Source: Wolfiporia cocos (Eukaryota; Basidiomycota; Agaricomycetes; Polyporales; Phaeolaceae). Taken from it: a stretch of 64,000 bases of DNA. The stretch covers positions 3,596,001-3,660,000 of the forward strand of contig JACCLO010000005.1 of NCBI GenBank assembly GCA_029448655.1. The letters run 5' to 3'. The notes under the pieces are model-generated. The model searched no databases. It was not told the origin of the DNA and saw only the letters and a program-made list of their open reading frames with translations. This document shows, piece by piece, positions 35,133-45,853 of the stretch. Position numbers and translations under genes: made by a program. How positions within the stretch are numbered: position 1 is the stretch's first letter; each line of letters begins with the position of its first letter.

Positions 35133-38081
35133 ATGGCTCCTCGACTCAACAAGCGACAGATGCGCATGCAGGAAGAGCTGCAAGCGCTGGAGGTGGCGGA
35201 GCAAGTAGAGCAATCGGGCGCAGAGGACAGTGAACCCGAGCCTCCCAAGGCTCAGAGAATAGCTGGAAGCGGATTCGCTGCAGTAAGTGCTTCACTGCTG
35301 CACACCAAGCATGCTCCGCTGAATGCTCCTAAGCTCATGAACACGATGAGCTCTGATGAGCAGAGCGACGAGGAGACGTCTCAGCGCGCGTCGAAAACCA
35401 AGAAGGCTCGTGAGATTGCTCCGCATTACGCCATTTAATGCCTATACTGAACCACTCAACGTGCAGAGGAAGAAAAAGAAGAAGAAGGCAACAAACAGTG
35501 TGCCTTCTGCTCCTCCGGAGCCTGCGTCGGTGGAACCCAAACCGAACGTCGTCGCCGATGAATCTGCCTCTGCCCCTGCCCCCGCTGCTGGACCTTCCAA
35601 GAAAGAGCGGAAGGCCCTTAAAAGGCAAAAGGCAAAGGAGAAGAAGGATGATCGCGACGAGATTGACAAGGCCCTCGCCGAACTCTCGCTCAAATATCCG
35701 CGCCTCCAACAAGCCGCCTCATACACGAACGCGTCCGCCGCAGCACTGAGTACGTCTAATAGGTTCACAGCGCTACTCGCAGTGTCCCTCTCGCACTTGG
35801 ACAGCGAGGCGGAGATGCGCAAGTTCTTCGGCGCCAAGGTCGTCTCCGCTGCAAAATCGACCAGCGCAGGCGCGTCCTCGCCCCGCCGCCCGCCTACGCA
35901 GCGCTCGAATCTCACTCGCCCGCAAGCGAACTGGTGGCCGGCGCAACTCCGACAGGGCCTCTCGATGCGATTGCTGACAGAAGAGGAGGTCGCAGCCAAG
36001 CGGACGCGGGGGTGGGTGCCGTTCGTTGAGGAGCGGGTGTGGACGGTCGAGTACAGTAAAAGGTATCGCGGCGCGACGTATGCGTTCATACAGGTTGTCA
36101 TGTCTGGAGGTGTGGCAATCTGGCACTTAACTTGCGGACCCCAAGTTGACCTGTTGCATAGATCCCGAGGGCTTCCGGCGGATTTTGCAGGCGTTCCCGT
36201 ACCATGCCGACACGCTGCTGCAGCTATCGGAAGTTTATCATCATCGTGAAGGTATGTAATCAAGTTTGTCCGAAACCGTCCTATTTATGACTCCCCGTAG
36301 AGCACAGTTCTGCGGCGGACTTTATCGATCGCGCACTGTTCGCATACGAGCGTGCCTTTGTTGGGTCGTTCAACTTCACGAGTGGTATGAACCGGCTAGA
36401 CTTTGATCGAGTGGAAAACCGGCCGTTCTTCCTCGCCATTCACCGGCAAGTTGGGTATGCGCCGGCCTTTATCAACAATAAGTGATGATTAATATGCTGA
36501 TGGGGATTTCATAGTGACTTGCACCGTCGGGGATGCTTCCGGACGGCGTTTGAGTTTGCCCGATTGCTCTATGCGATCGACCCGTGGGGTGACCCGCATG
36601 GGGCCCTACTGTACCTCGATTTCCTTGCGATCAAGGCGGAAATGTGGCAATGGGCGATAGACCTGTATATGTTCTCCGCGCTGCATGCCGATGAGTACCA
36701 AGGACATCGGGACGGTTTCCGCGTCACTGTGCTTCCAGGATGGGCTTACTCATATGCATTGGCCTTATTCCGTGACGAGGAGGAAAAGGATGAGGTGTGT
36801 CTGCGTCGCATTTGTTCATTGAGTTTAGTGGATCATGATACGATGTGTTCCAGTCGCACGAGAAGAGTATGGAAGCGCTGCAGAAAGCGATCATTGCCTT
36901 TCCTTCAGTGGTACCGCTACTTGCGGACAAAGCGGATATCACTCTGTCCGCTGCAGCCCGAGGACACTCCGCGTTCCACATCTACACCGATGCACAGTAC
37001 GTATCTAGACATGCGCATATTACTTCGTGTCTTACGTGGCCATAGTTCACTAACACAAGCGGATGCCATCCTCCACCTGCTCTCCCATCTCTATGCCATG
37101 CGCTCCTCTTCCCTCTGGAAACCTTCTGCGTATGCATCCTGGTTTGCCAAGACGGTCGAAGCCACTCTCCCTCTGCTTTCCTCCTCCACACAGTCAAGCA
37201 GCTCCAAGCTCGGCTTCAGCGCGCTCTTCTCCCAGCCTAACGCGGCGTACGCCGTCTACCGCCATGTTGTGGTGAACGAGACAACCTGTCGCCGTCTGTT
37301 CGCATTCATACCACGGCGCGTAACGGACACTAAACATCTCGCATGCGACCCGCTCCCGCCTCTAACACGAATCAACGAGTACGACCCCCAGTTCTTCGAA
37401 GGCGCGGAGGACGGGCTTATGATGCACTCGAGGGGAGGGCGGGCCAACGAGCGCATGCTCGAGCGTCTTGTGCCAGATCCTGTCTTCCGCAGACAACTGC
37501 AGGTGCGCCTTCTACCCCTAACATTTGTTACTCGCCATGGGTTTGTTGATACGGGCGTGCGTTGAACAGGACTTCTTTGAAGCGAACCCGCGCTTCGCAC
37601 AGCACTTCCCGGGTGGGGTCGTCCAATTTGTACAGATGGCGGCGCAGATGCCCGAGGACGTTTTGCAGGATATGATGATTGCAGCAGCAACGGAAGAGGA
37701 TGGTGGACAAGGCATGCCGGGCGCAATGCCGGGCCAAGAGGTTATATTCGTGGACCAAGAGGCGGACGTGGCAGCGCCTACACAGATGCACGTCGCCGCT
37801 CCTGACGCCATTGCACATCAGGATCACCCAGCACAGCGCGATGAAGAAGAGGAGGACGAAGACTATGAAGAGGAGGAGGAGGAGGAAGTGGCGGTGAGTT
37901 GTAACAGAGATGTCCCATCGCACCGCAATTCATTGTTCTCATTTTACAGCCACTGCCTGTGCGCCTTTTACGAAACGTGATAAACCGATTTTGGGGAAGT
38001 GGCGCCGCCGAAGGGGGGGAATCGTCGGACGGCGAGGATGACCGTCGGGCGCCAGCAGGTCATGATGACGATGTGGATTAG
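35133..38081 (+). CDS. TCF25: TCF25/Rqc1 family protein (ribosome quality control)
   Basis: About nine to ten exons from ATG 35133 to TAG 38079-38081. The N-terminus is charged, with a poly-Lys stretch (RKKKKKKATNS). The core has the family segments: WWPAQLRQGLSMRLL, GWVPFVEERVWTVEYSKRY, DPEGFRRILQAFPYHADTL, FIDRALFAYERAFVGSF, RGCFRTAFEFARLLYAIDP, DPHGALLYLDFLAIKAEMW and LTQADAILHLLSHLYAM. The C-terminal region is very acidic (a Glu/Asp run near 37850-37890) and ends in RNVINRFWGSG plus a Ser/Asp tail. Yeast Rqc1 works with Ltn1 and Rqc2 on stalled 60S subunits to help ubiquitylate nascent chains; that role is carried over from the family. The segment order matches the family end to end, so the gene looks complete. 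Long antisense frames (for example 36263-35442) are shadows. Confidence 0.92.
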
Positions 38082-38467
38082 GTTGCGCACTCGTGTCATC
38101 TCATGTTTACGGACAGACACAATGCGACAGTATATGCAACAGCTAGACGGCGAGAGGGCAAACGTGAATTTGTGCTACTGGTACTACATGAATGAACTTG
38201 ATCATCACGTCAAGCACGTGTGAGTGAGTATGGCTTGTCCGTACGCGAGGACTTCTTCGTGCGACATTCCACGTTTCCCGATCAGAGCTCACCGAGAAAC
38301 CCACTCCTCATCAGGCCTCACCGTTTGACAACATCGTCTAATGTCGCGGGTGGGTCAAGCAGCGGCGTCGTCAAGCGGTTCGGATATGACACGCAGATAC
38401 CCCACGACTAAGGCGGTGGATACCGGTGGGTAAACGAATGATGTCCTCTGGTCCGCACTGACTCCTC
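38082..38467. other. Intergenic, no gene seen
   Basis: A spacer between the TCF25 gene and F-box B, both on the + strand. Nothing recognisable. Confidence 0.5.
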
Positions 38468-39808
38468 ATGCACGTAGATCCCAGCCTAGTGGCGAAAGTC
38501 TTTGAGAGAATTCCCCTGGAACTCATTGATCACATTATCGATCAGCTTTCCGATCACCCGAGCTCACTCTCGGCTTGCGGTCTTACATGCCGCAACTGGA
38601 CGCCAAGGAGTCGTCGGCATCTCTTTGCCTTCGTGAATCTGAGGACCGATAGGCTTGAGCAATTTGCCACGATCTTACAATCTTCCCGGTTCATCTCCAA
38701 CAGCGTCCATGGTTTGTCAATTCAAGGCCAGGATCTGCATAGGCATCACCTTCTGCAAATTACGTCTTCGTTGCCGAACATTGATGAGCTTACACTATTG
38801 TCCAATTATACCGCCTTTCCAGACGTCCACTTGCTTGATGCCGGCGGCATCACCAGATATCTTCCGCAGATACGAGCTCTCAAGCTTATCGGGATACCAT
38901 GGAATGACAGCAAGCTCTCGCAAATCATTTGTTCCTGTCCTCGTCTCACCAAGCTCTACGTGTCTGTACATCGATCATACTCGCGACCGCCAATGGGTTT
39001 CCATCCCTCTGTCACAAGCCCGCGGCATAGCGATTTCCCGGGTATCCATCTCAAAACGCTCACCTTTCGCTATTATGGGAAGCACTCCGATGGCCTTGAC
39101 GATCCCTGTTTTCTGCGAAGCCCGATCTACTTATCGGAGGTGGAAAAGCTCGAAGTATCATGGGGCGTTGGGTACGCCAATGTGAGTGATGTCGTAGCAC
39201 GCACGATCCATACAGCGAGAATCTCGCTCAGACATCTCGTCCTCTCTCCAGAGCAATCTAAATCGGCACCTTTTTCCCATTCGTTGCCTGACCTCTCGCA
39301 AGTGACATCCATCGTGACTCTTCGTCTAGTGGACCATATGCTCAACAGACCTTTTGGAGCAGGTGGACTGGAGTGGATGGCTGCTGTCCTCAGCTCCCTC
39401 CAACCTGCCCATCGACAACTGCGGTATCTAGAACTGAATCTAGGAGCCTCCCTCACCGGAATTCACACCGTTGTTTCTCGGCAGGCTAGCCGTATAGACT
39501 GGGTCGAACTAGACTCCCAGACCGCACGTCTATGTCAGGACCATCCACTTCTTGATGTTTGCGTCGTCATATGCAACCCTTACGATTCCTCCGGCACATG
39601 GGTGCAAGCTGCTATTGACATAATTGAAATGGTCCTTGCACAATCAATGCGGGCAAGGGCGCGCGTAGGAGTCAAATGTTATCGTATGTGGATCAATTCG
39701 GCCATACGATTGTCAGAATTCGGAGGGAGTGGCCGTGAAATGCTACAAGAGTGCAGGCTCCCGCAGACTTCCACTGCATCTCGGCGTGAGCACAGGCAAC
39801 AGGGTTGA
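38468..39808 (+). CDS. F-box protein B (446 aa)
   Basis: A single-exon F-box protein, presumed SCF substrate receptor. The F-box is at residues about 12-55: FERIPLELIDHIIDQL, LSACGLTCRNW, RRHLFAFVNL. A Leu-rich body follows (IRALKLIGIPWNDSKLSQ, LRHLVLSPEQ, LEWMAAVLSSLQPAHRQL, LRYLELNLGASLTGI). It aligns along its whole length with F-box A at 17244-18563, at moderate identity, so the two are paralogues. The Cys/Ser-rich last 30 residues differ. An AG just after the ATG (at 38477) could also be an acceptor, so the true start could lie in an upstream exon, although ATG 38468 is in a good position. The target is unknown. Confidence 0.85.
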   Translation: MHVDPSLVAKVFERIPLELIDHIIDQLSDHPSSLSACGLTCRNWTPRSRRHLFAFVNLRTDRLEQFATILQSSRFISNSVHGLSIQGQDLHRHHLLQITSSLPNIDELTLLSNYTAFPDVHLLDAGGITRYLPQIRALKLIGIPWNDSKLSQIICSCPRLTKLYVSVHRSYSRPPMGFHPSVTSPRHSDFPGIHLKTLTFRYYGKHSDGLDDPCFLRSPIYLSEVEKLEVSWGVGYANVSDVVARTIHTARISLRHLVLSPEQSKSAPFSHSLPDLSQVTSIVTLRLVDHMLNRPFGAGGLEWMAAVLSSLQPAHRQLRYLELNLGASLTGIHTVVSRQASRIDWVELDSQTARLCQDHPLLDVCVVICNPYDSSGTWVQAAIDIIEMVLAQSMRARARVGVKCYRMWINSAIRLSEFGGSGREMLQECRLPQTSTASRREHRQQG

Positions 39809-41853
39809 CTCATCAACCAACGGAAATTATGTAATGTCAACGCACCATCTCGATCTTTCCTGCACGTCCATTACCATTATCTACCCGATCCATGCATGGG
39901 CTACTGTAAGATCTTCAAAGCTATCCACTTAGATCTTGGTATCTAGAGCGTGCGTGTATGGCTTATCCCAATATACTGATGCCCCTGGCTGAGAATACAC
40001 TACCGCCTATCCAATCCCAAAGACTCCCAGATGTGGTGGCTTTTGCTTCGTCAGCAAATCAGGATGCCGTGTCTTGTGTCCGCCGGTAGCGCGAGGCCCG
40101 CGTCGTCTAATCGCCCTCGCAATGTGACGTGCGCCCATGTTTAGCATCTACGCGTTCCGCACAACGTGCTGACTGGCGGGTGTATCGTCCGGGACCAATA
40201 CCACACTGGCAGCAGCCGCACGCGTAGCGCGTCAGACTGCGTCTTGCGCGTGCGTCGCAGCGGGAGCAGACACATCCGGGCCCGTTCTACGCGCATTCGT
40301 AACCCTCAACGCCGCCTCAGCGGCCCTGCTCGTCTACCCCTTTCACGCGTTAGCTGCGATCCCATCGCCACATGCAGCAGCCCACGGATAGTCCGCAACA
40401 CACACAGGCGCGTCTCTCACCGAGGCAGGCAAGTGGAATGACGAACAAGCTGCGGGACGCAGCTTGCTGCACAACAGGAACAAAGCGCGACCGTTCCGTC
40501 GCGCATCCCGGCCACTGTCTAGATATGTTGTTTCTGTGGCCGAGCGCCCGTCGATCGTTCTCTGTCTGCTCGGCTGCGCGGCGCCTGAGCCTGTCAGTGC
40601 GCCAGCTTTGCTTGCCTCGCTGACCCTCCATTTGGTCGTTCATTGGGCGAGAGGACTGCGGGAGAATGGGTGGGGGAGAGCAAGAGGAAACAGGTAGAGG
40701 TCGAGCGATGATCGATGAATGAGGCGCGCAACGCTAGCATGTCCGGACGAGTGCACTCTGCATGCCTGCGCCGCTCGCACCGTCGCGCGCGGGCTGGTGC
40801 CACTCAGACCCTCGCGTGAGCTTGCTACCTCGTCCGCGCGCTTGTCCTTCTTCGTCGGTGCGCGTCTGCCTCTTTCATGTCTGCCTGCCGCCATTGTAAC
40901 AGGGACATGTCGCATGCATTCAACTGAGGCGGACATGCGTTTGGCGATCCGGTGCTGAGCGTGCGGGAGACTAGACAAGACAGGACTTATTCGAAACTTG
41001 GAGGTGTGGAAGCGACGTCCCCCGACGTGTATGATCGGCGCGCACATAGTTGCGCCTCAGCAATATCTTCATAGCTCCCTGATTTTGAACTTTCGCCACC
41101 CATGTGTTCGTGTGCGCAAAGGAATCCAACGCGAATTCATCAACTGTGTATGTGGCTGACATACCTTTTTTCCCACAGATAAAGCTCTACCTCTAGTCCC
41201 TGTACAACTCCAAGACGAGCTTGTAAAGGCATGTTGTGCTGGGAACAATCACGACTCCGGGTTCTGGCACACCGGTCAGTATTGTGCCAGAATCTCACTT
41301 AATTCCCCACGATTTTTGATTGTATCATATAGTGCGAACCAAATTCACGGGATCCGATAAACCACCCGTAGACTAACACTCCCGAGAATCGATGGCATCT
41401 ACTTAACATGCGTTTCCTCATCTCACACGAAGCTCTAAGCATATGCAGTGGCAAATCTTTCGAGTGCTTGCATTCCCTTCCATGTGATGGCTTCTACCGG
41501 ATCGTCAACGTGTTCCCGCAGTTATCCTCTTTGTGGCTTTGCAGATGTAGCTCGAACGCTCTCCCCCTGACTGCAAAGCAATTTTAAAGCTATTGCCAGC
41601 GACGTCGAGGTTTCACTTTGCTATCGTGGGCGTAGAGCTCAAGTGGGCACATTAGCCCAATCAGCAATACAAGCATGCTACATCGGCTGCAAAGCTGCAG
41701 GAAAGAGGCTACAGTTACAGGTGGGAATGGAGACTATGGATACATCTGGAGTAATGACTGGAACGTCCCCTCGCATCAAGCGGCGGGACTAGGCGGATAG
41801 GTATGTGCTTTTAAGGGAGTAAAAAGTGATAGAGCTATGAGGAATGCGCCTCA
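39809..41853. other. Intergenic, 2 kb, no gene resolved
   Basis: A GC-rich stretch around 40050-40950 carries open frames in several phases (for example 41047-40640 minus) with Arg/Ala/Ser-biased, motif-free translation. The AT-rich remainder to 41853 has no long frame. No RNA gene or transposon is recognised. Confidence 0.4.
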
Positions 41854-42319
41854 TCAAAGGACGAGGCAAACGATAGTCGCTGCAGAGCCGAGAAAGACAG
41901 AAGCCACTCCAAAACTGCTCATGTATGCCGCTCCATTGCTTTGTTGTGTTATAACGTCCATTGTATGGCCTGTGCTCTATAACAAGTGAGATCGCTGGTG
42001 AGCACGACGTTCGAAATCATGAGATATCAAACATACTGACTGAACATGTCGTATTTCCCGAAGCGGAGTTCACCGCCGAGATGGATGCTGTGGGAAAGAC
42101 AGCAGTTGTAATGCTCGCCGACAAGGTCGATATGGTGGCACAAGATGGGACTTCCTCCATAACATAGTGCATGATCCACCAAGGAGCGGCGGACGCTATT
42201 CATGTCGTTATAAATTCACGAACTGCAACCCTAGCAAATGACGCACCACGAGGCACAATACTAGCCGCTAATGCTAGAGAAAACAACACAGTAGCAAAGG
42301 CACTATGGAATAGCATCAT
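41854..42319 (-). CDS. Small secreted protein with GPI-anchor-like C-terminus (101 aa)
   Basis: Three exons with consensus splice sites (42319-42247, 42150-42041, 41976-41854) join in frame to a 101-residue product. The N-terminus is a typical signal peptide (MMLFHSAFATVLFSLALA, then small residues). The middle is Ser/Thr-rich with two cysteines (VPSCATISTLSASITTAV, NTTCSTGHT) and an N-glycosylation sequon. The C-terminus is small-residue-rich followed by a hydrophobic tail (SSFGVASVFLGSAATIVCL), as in GPI-anchored fungal wall or membrane proteins. The two ATGs at 42319 and 42316 are equivalent starts. No family is recognised. It would be at the cell surface or wall. The call rests on the coincidence of three splice junctions with a sensible secreted-protein architecture. 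Confidence 0.55.
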
Positions 42320-42994
42320 ATTACAGATGAAAGACAGGCTCAGGGAAAGATAGAGATTACAGGACAGGAACAAAGCGGCGCAGGCCTAGTATATAGACCC
42401 CCAGTGGACGGCGGGCGATGGCCGATTCTCAGTCAACCACCCGTTGCACACAGCGACCGTCCCGAAGCGCGGCATGAACGCGTGTGTTGCGAACATGAAA
42501 GTGAGTGCCGCAGTAGACTGCACCTTGTGTTTGAAAAGGCCATGGTAGATTTTAACAGTAACGTGTGCTGAGCGCTAAGCGGTGAGACGGTTCATTCCAA
42601 GCAATGTGCCGGCGGCTCGGCATAGTACTAGCGTGATGCTATAAAAGGACAGATCCCAACCGATATATTCTTGCGGACCATTGTCCGAGCCGCTTCTTGT
42701 TGTACTTGATCTTCGTTTCTATGGTCGACGTTCGTTGGAGAAACTCGCTCGATCAATTGGTGAACAAATCGTTGCATTGTTTGCGCTTGTTGTCTAAGGG
42801 CTCCTTGAGGTTCCCATCTTTGGCACTGATATTTCTGTACTCGCGACGCGTATGGTCTTCCGAATTCTCCATATTGCTCAGAGTAGCTCCGATCACCTCA
42901 GCAATGTTGGGTCATTCCACGTCTCCATCTCGTGCTATTGAGGCTGTGCCGATACATTAAAAATCCCTCCACAAACGACATGCTATGATGTATA
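42320..42994. other. Intergenic with a Gln-rich open stretch
   Basis: The minus strand is open from 42897 to 42628 with a Gln/Arg-rich translation but no ATG near its start. The plus strand is also open across part of it. I could not support a gene. Confidence 0.35.
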
Positions 42995-45067
42995 CTACAT
43001 TGTCAACGAGCGCCACTGCTGGTTCAACTCTTCGCTGAAACCCACTCGCTCAATTGAGCATTTGCGTGCGTTCACCGTTCCTTCAAGGTATGCTTGCTCG
43101 ATCGTCGCATACATGGCTTTCGGGCCCGATTTTTTGCATATAGTTTGTTGTGTCTGGCATAAGAGTTGAGCTCAAGTCTATGCGTAGACAGAATTGGAAC
43201 ATACTCGAGCGGGCAACGCCCTGTAGTCTTCGGCACTGATTGTCTTCAGGCGCCCAACGCGATAAGTACCAATATAGTACCAATTGCTACTTCTTCCAAC
43301 AGCGAATTCGACATGTGATTTTGCTGCCATTTCCCTAACGTCAATGCATTTATATTCAGACTTCTTCCATACCCCTTCTTTATTAATTTCACGGTTTGTC
43401 CGCAGCAGAAATCCGGCATTAGGACAGTCTGTCCAAACAACCGTATCAATCTGGATTTTCCTGATATCCAGATGCAGCAGCAGCCTGATGACAAGGTCAG
43501 TAAGTACTCTCGGTGGGAGAACGGCAGGACTAACGAGTGCTGCGATGGCAATGAGCATATTAGTAGGTTTTGTACGAGACATGCATGGAAAAGCTTACAT
43601 TCTGGACATCCTTTATAGACTTCTTGCGCAACGATGGTCCTGGGTGGTCCGATAATATTTGGACGCCTTCGAGCAGGTTTGGACGTGCATTCGACGATCT
43701 GCTGTGCGCGTCATCGTCTCCAAAGTGCGAATTCGCACTGTGTCCCTCTCCCGTACTAGTTATCATCGTTGTGCTGCCGTCATGTGTTGGTTCAGGAGAT
43801 GCACGGACACCTTCCAGTTCAGATATTTGTGCCTCGCGTACGATCCTCCCGTCAGATATACTGCATACTTGTTGAATGGATCGTTACACAGGCTACTTAC
43901 AAGCAATTGCGGATCTCTTATACCTGTACTTTCAACTTCTCGGTCCGGATTTACACCCTGCAGTTCCAGAATGCTTGCATTTGTCTCAATCGCCGCGCAC
44001 TCCTGACGATATATCAATATCTCCACGTGTCATGCCTAGAGCTGCACACCTACCTGCAGCTTCGACAGCTCTAACTTCAGCTCATTAACTTTGTTCCGTA
44101 GATCAGAAGCTTCTTCTTCAGTCTCGGATAGTGCCTGCAATGCCTATTGCACTTTTACTCCACAAGCTTTCAACGGCGATCTAAGTTATGGCACATACGG
44201 ATGCTGCTTGTTTCCGAGCCTGTGCAAGTTCGTTGCACATCTCTGTCACTTTCATCTGCTCATCTGCTACCTTCTTTGACAAGACCTCGTTCTTGCTCTG
44301 CTCTTCAGACAATCGGTTAATCAGCGTTTGCTCTCTCTCGCGCCACAGAGCCATTTGTACACGAAGATCATCACGCTCAGCCTATGTCCTGATTGTGTAT
44401 CAGCAGTATTAGGCGTTGCTAACACCTTACCTTGATAAGCTCTAGTTCGCGAAGTGTCATGCACCAATGTTCGGAGTCGCTTGACATAGACGCATCAACC
44501 TCTGTCTGAGTCCACATTATTGAACAGCGATTCCTCATCATTCAGACCCTGTACACACCTGCGCCTTGATCAAACCGTCATCAAACTTAAGTATTAAGTT
44601 GCATTTTGTGCGTAGTCGGCACAGATTCAAACAGTTCGGTGAACATTGTCATGAGCACTAACAGCGCAAGGTACAAACTCGCTTACGATGATAGGATTTG
44701 GAGTCGGATCACCCTGGGGCTTATCCACTATAGAAACCATGCCCCGGAGCTGATATAATAGGCTCAGTGATGTGTATAGTAACACCTTCTTGACTTGTCA
44801 TGATGAACATACCCAATTTATCAATGGACGAAGTTCTTGAGACATGCGCAAGACTTCGTTTGTATTGGCTTGCTGCCTACGCTCCAGTAGTTGCATGTTG
44901 GTTTCCTAAAGGTGCTATAGCAGTTGAACTCGCAGGAACGACGATGCTTTGATTACCTTCGCCTCATCAATGGCAGCCCGAAGACGCATAATCTCGGCGG
45001 CTTGTATGGAAATAAGCTCTTCAGTCATAGATGGGGCCACTGAGAATGTCGATGATTCCCCGGACAT
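42995..45067 (-). CDS. Coiled-coil protein with WxxCPxxGF domain, paralogue 3
   Basis: Function unknown. ATG 45067 (MSGESSTFSVAPS) or ATG 45028 precedes the shared N-terminal helix, here MTEELISIQAAEIMRLRAA. Many short coiled-coil exons follow from about 44900 to 43900. A Ser/Asp-rich linker near 43800-43620 ends in EGVQILSDHPG. The 5-nt microexon is 43539-43535, between CGCAG and GTTAGT. The domain exon (about 43481-43220) reads VVWTDCPNAGFLLR, HVEFAVG, NWYYIGTYRVG and DYRALPAR. The last exon, ending at 42995-42997, carries IEQAYLEGTVNARK and IERVGFSEELNQQW. All landmarks of the family are present and intact. It is divergently arranged with paralogue 4 across about 790 bp. Confidence 0.75.
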
Positions 45068-45853
45068 GACAACTGACAGTTGCTCTTGGACTATCAGAAT
45101 GAAGGAGTGCAAAGAAACGGAGCGATAACCGAACCTAACGAAGAGCGATGTCATCTGAAACGTAACCTAACTTAATCCATTTTAAAATACTAATCTCAAG
45201 ATTAGTATTAGATATGCGTATAATCTATGATAGGGAACGGTTCATCGGGGCCAAGTGCTACGGCACAGTTGCAATAGTTGGATGAGCAAGTTGTTGGAAC
45301 ATGGATTTACTGCGGGCGAGCTCGCCCGTGTCTGGACGTCGCGCGCGCACGTCGAGAGTCGGGTATCGCGTAGCCGGATATGGTTAGAGGGCAAAACATT
45401 GTATAGAATAGCTCAGATTTTGTACTGCATGCTCACGCGATCGCCGTACGGGCATCGTTGCGCCTGTGGACAAACGCGCTCGTCGAACCGATTTTTTATT
45501 GCTCTGACGCAAGTTTGCCCCGCCATCCCACAGCATTCTCCTCTCCGCTTATTCCTTGTTTCACATTACGGCCTATCAACGTTCAACGCTGATTGAAACT
45601 CGAGAGCGAGAATGCTGGTTCCCGCCCAACTTCGCCGAATAGGCGTCAAGCGCAGCGTTGGGCGTCAATCAGGTCATTAACTCGCGCACATTTTTGCTTG
45701 CTTGGTCACGGGATGCAGCGTGTTGCTAGCATGTTATCGATGAAAGTGCGACAAGTTGACTTCTGAGGTATTGTAGCACTGTTTGCGGCGGGAACTGCGG
45801 GAGCTGTGATCTGGCCTTAGCAACTTCATGAACGGTAGCCTACCAGTGCGCTC
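45068..45853. other. Divergent promoter region of paralogues 3 and 4
   Basis: Separates two oppositely oriented family members. A 113-codon + strand frame (45255-45596) has no motif and is probably chance. No repeat is seen. Confidence 0.45.

Noticed and set aside
35442..36263. 273-codon minus-strand frame
   Set aside because: Antisense to the TCF25 exons, which carry recognisable family segments; poly-Phe and Ser/Arg composition is the mirror of the Lys-rich strand.
40166..41047. GC-rich open frames as a gene
   Set aside because: Frames are open on several phases and both strands, with Arg/Ala/Ser bias and no motif, as expected of GC-rich noncoding DNA.
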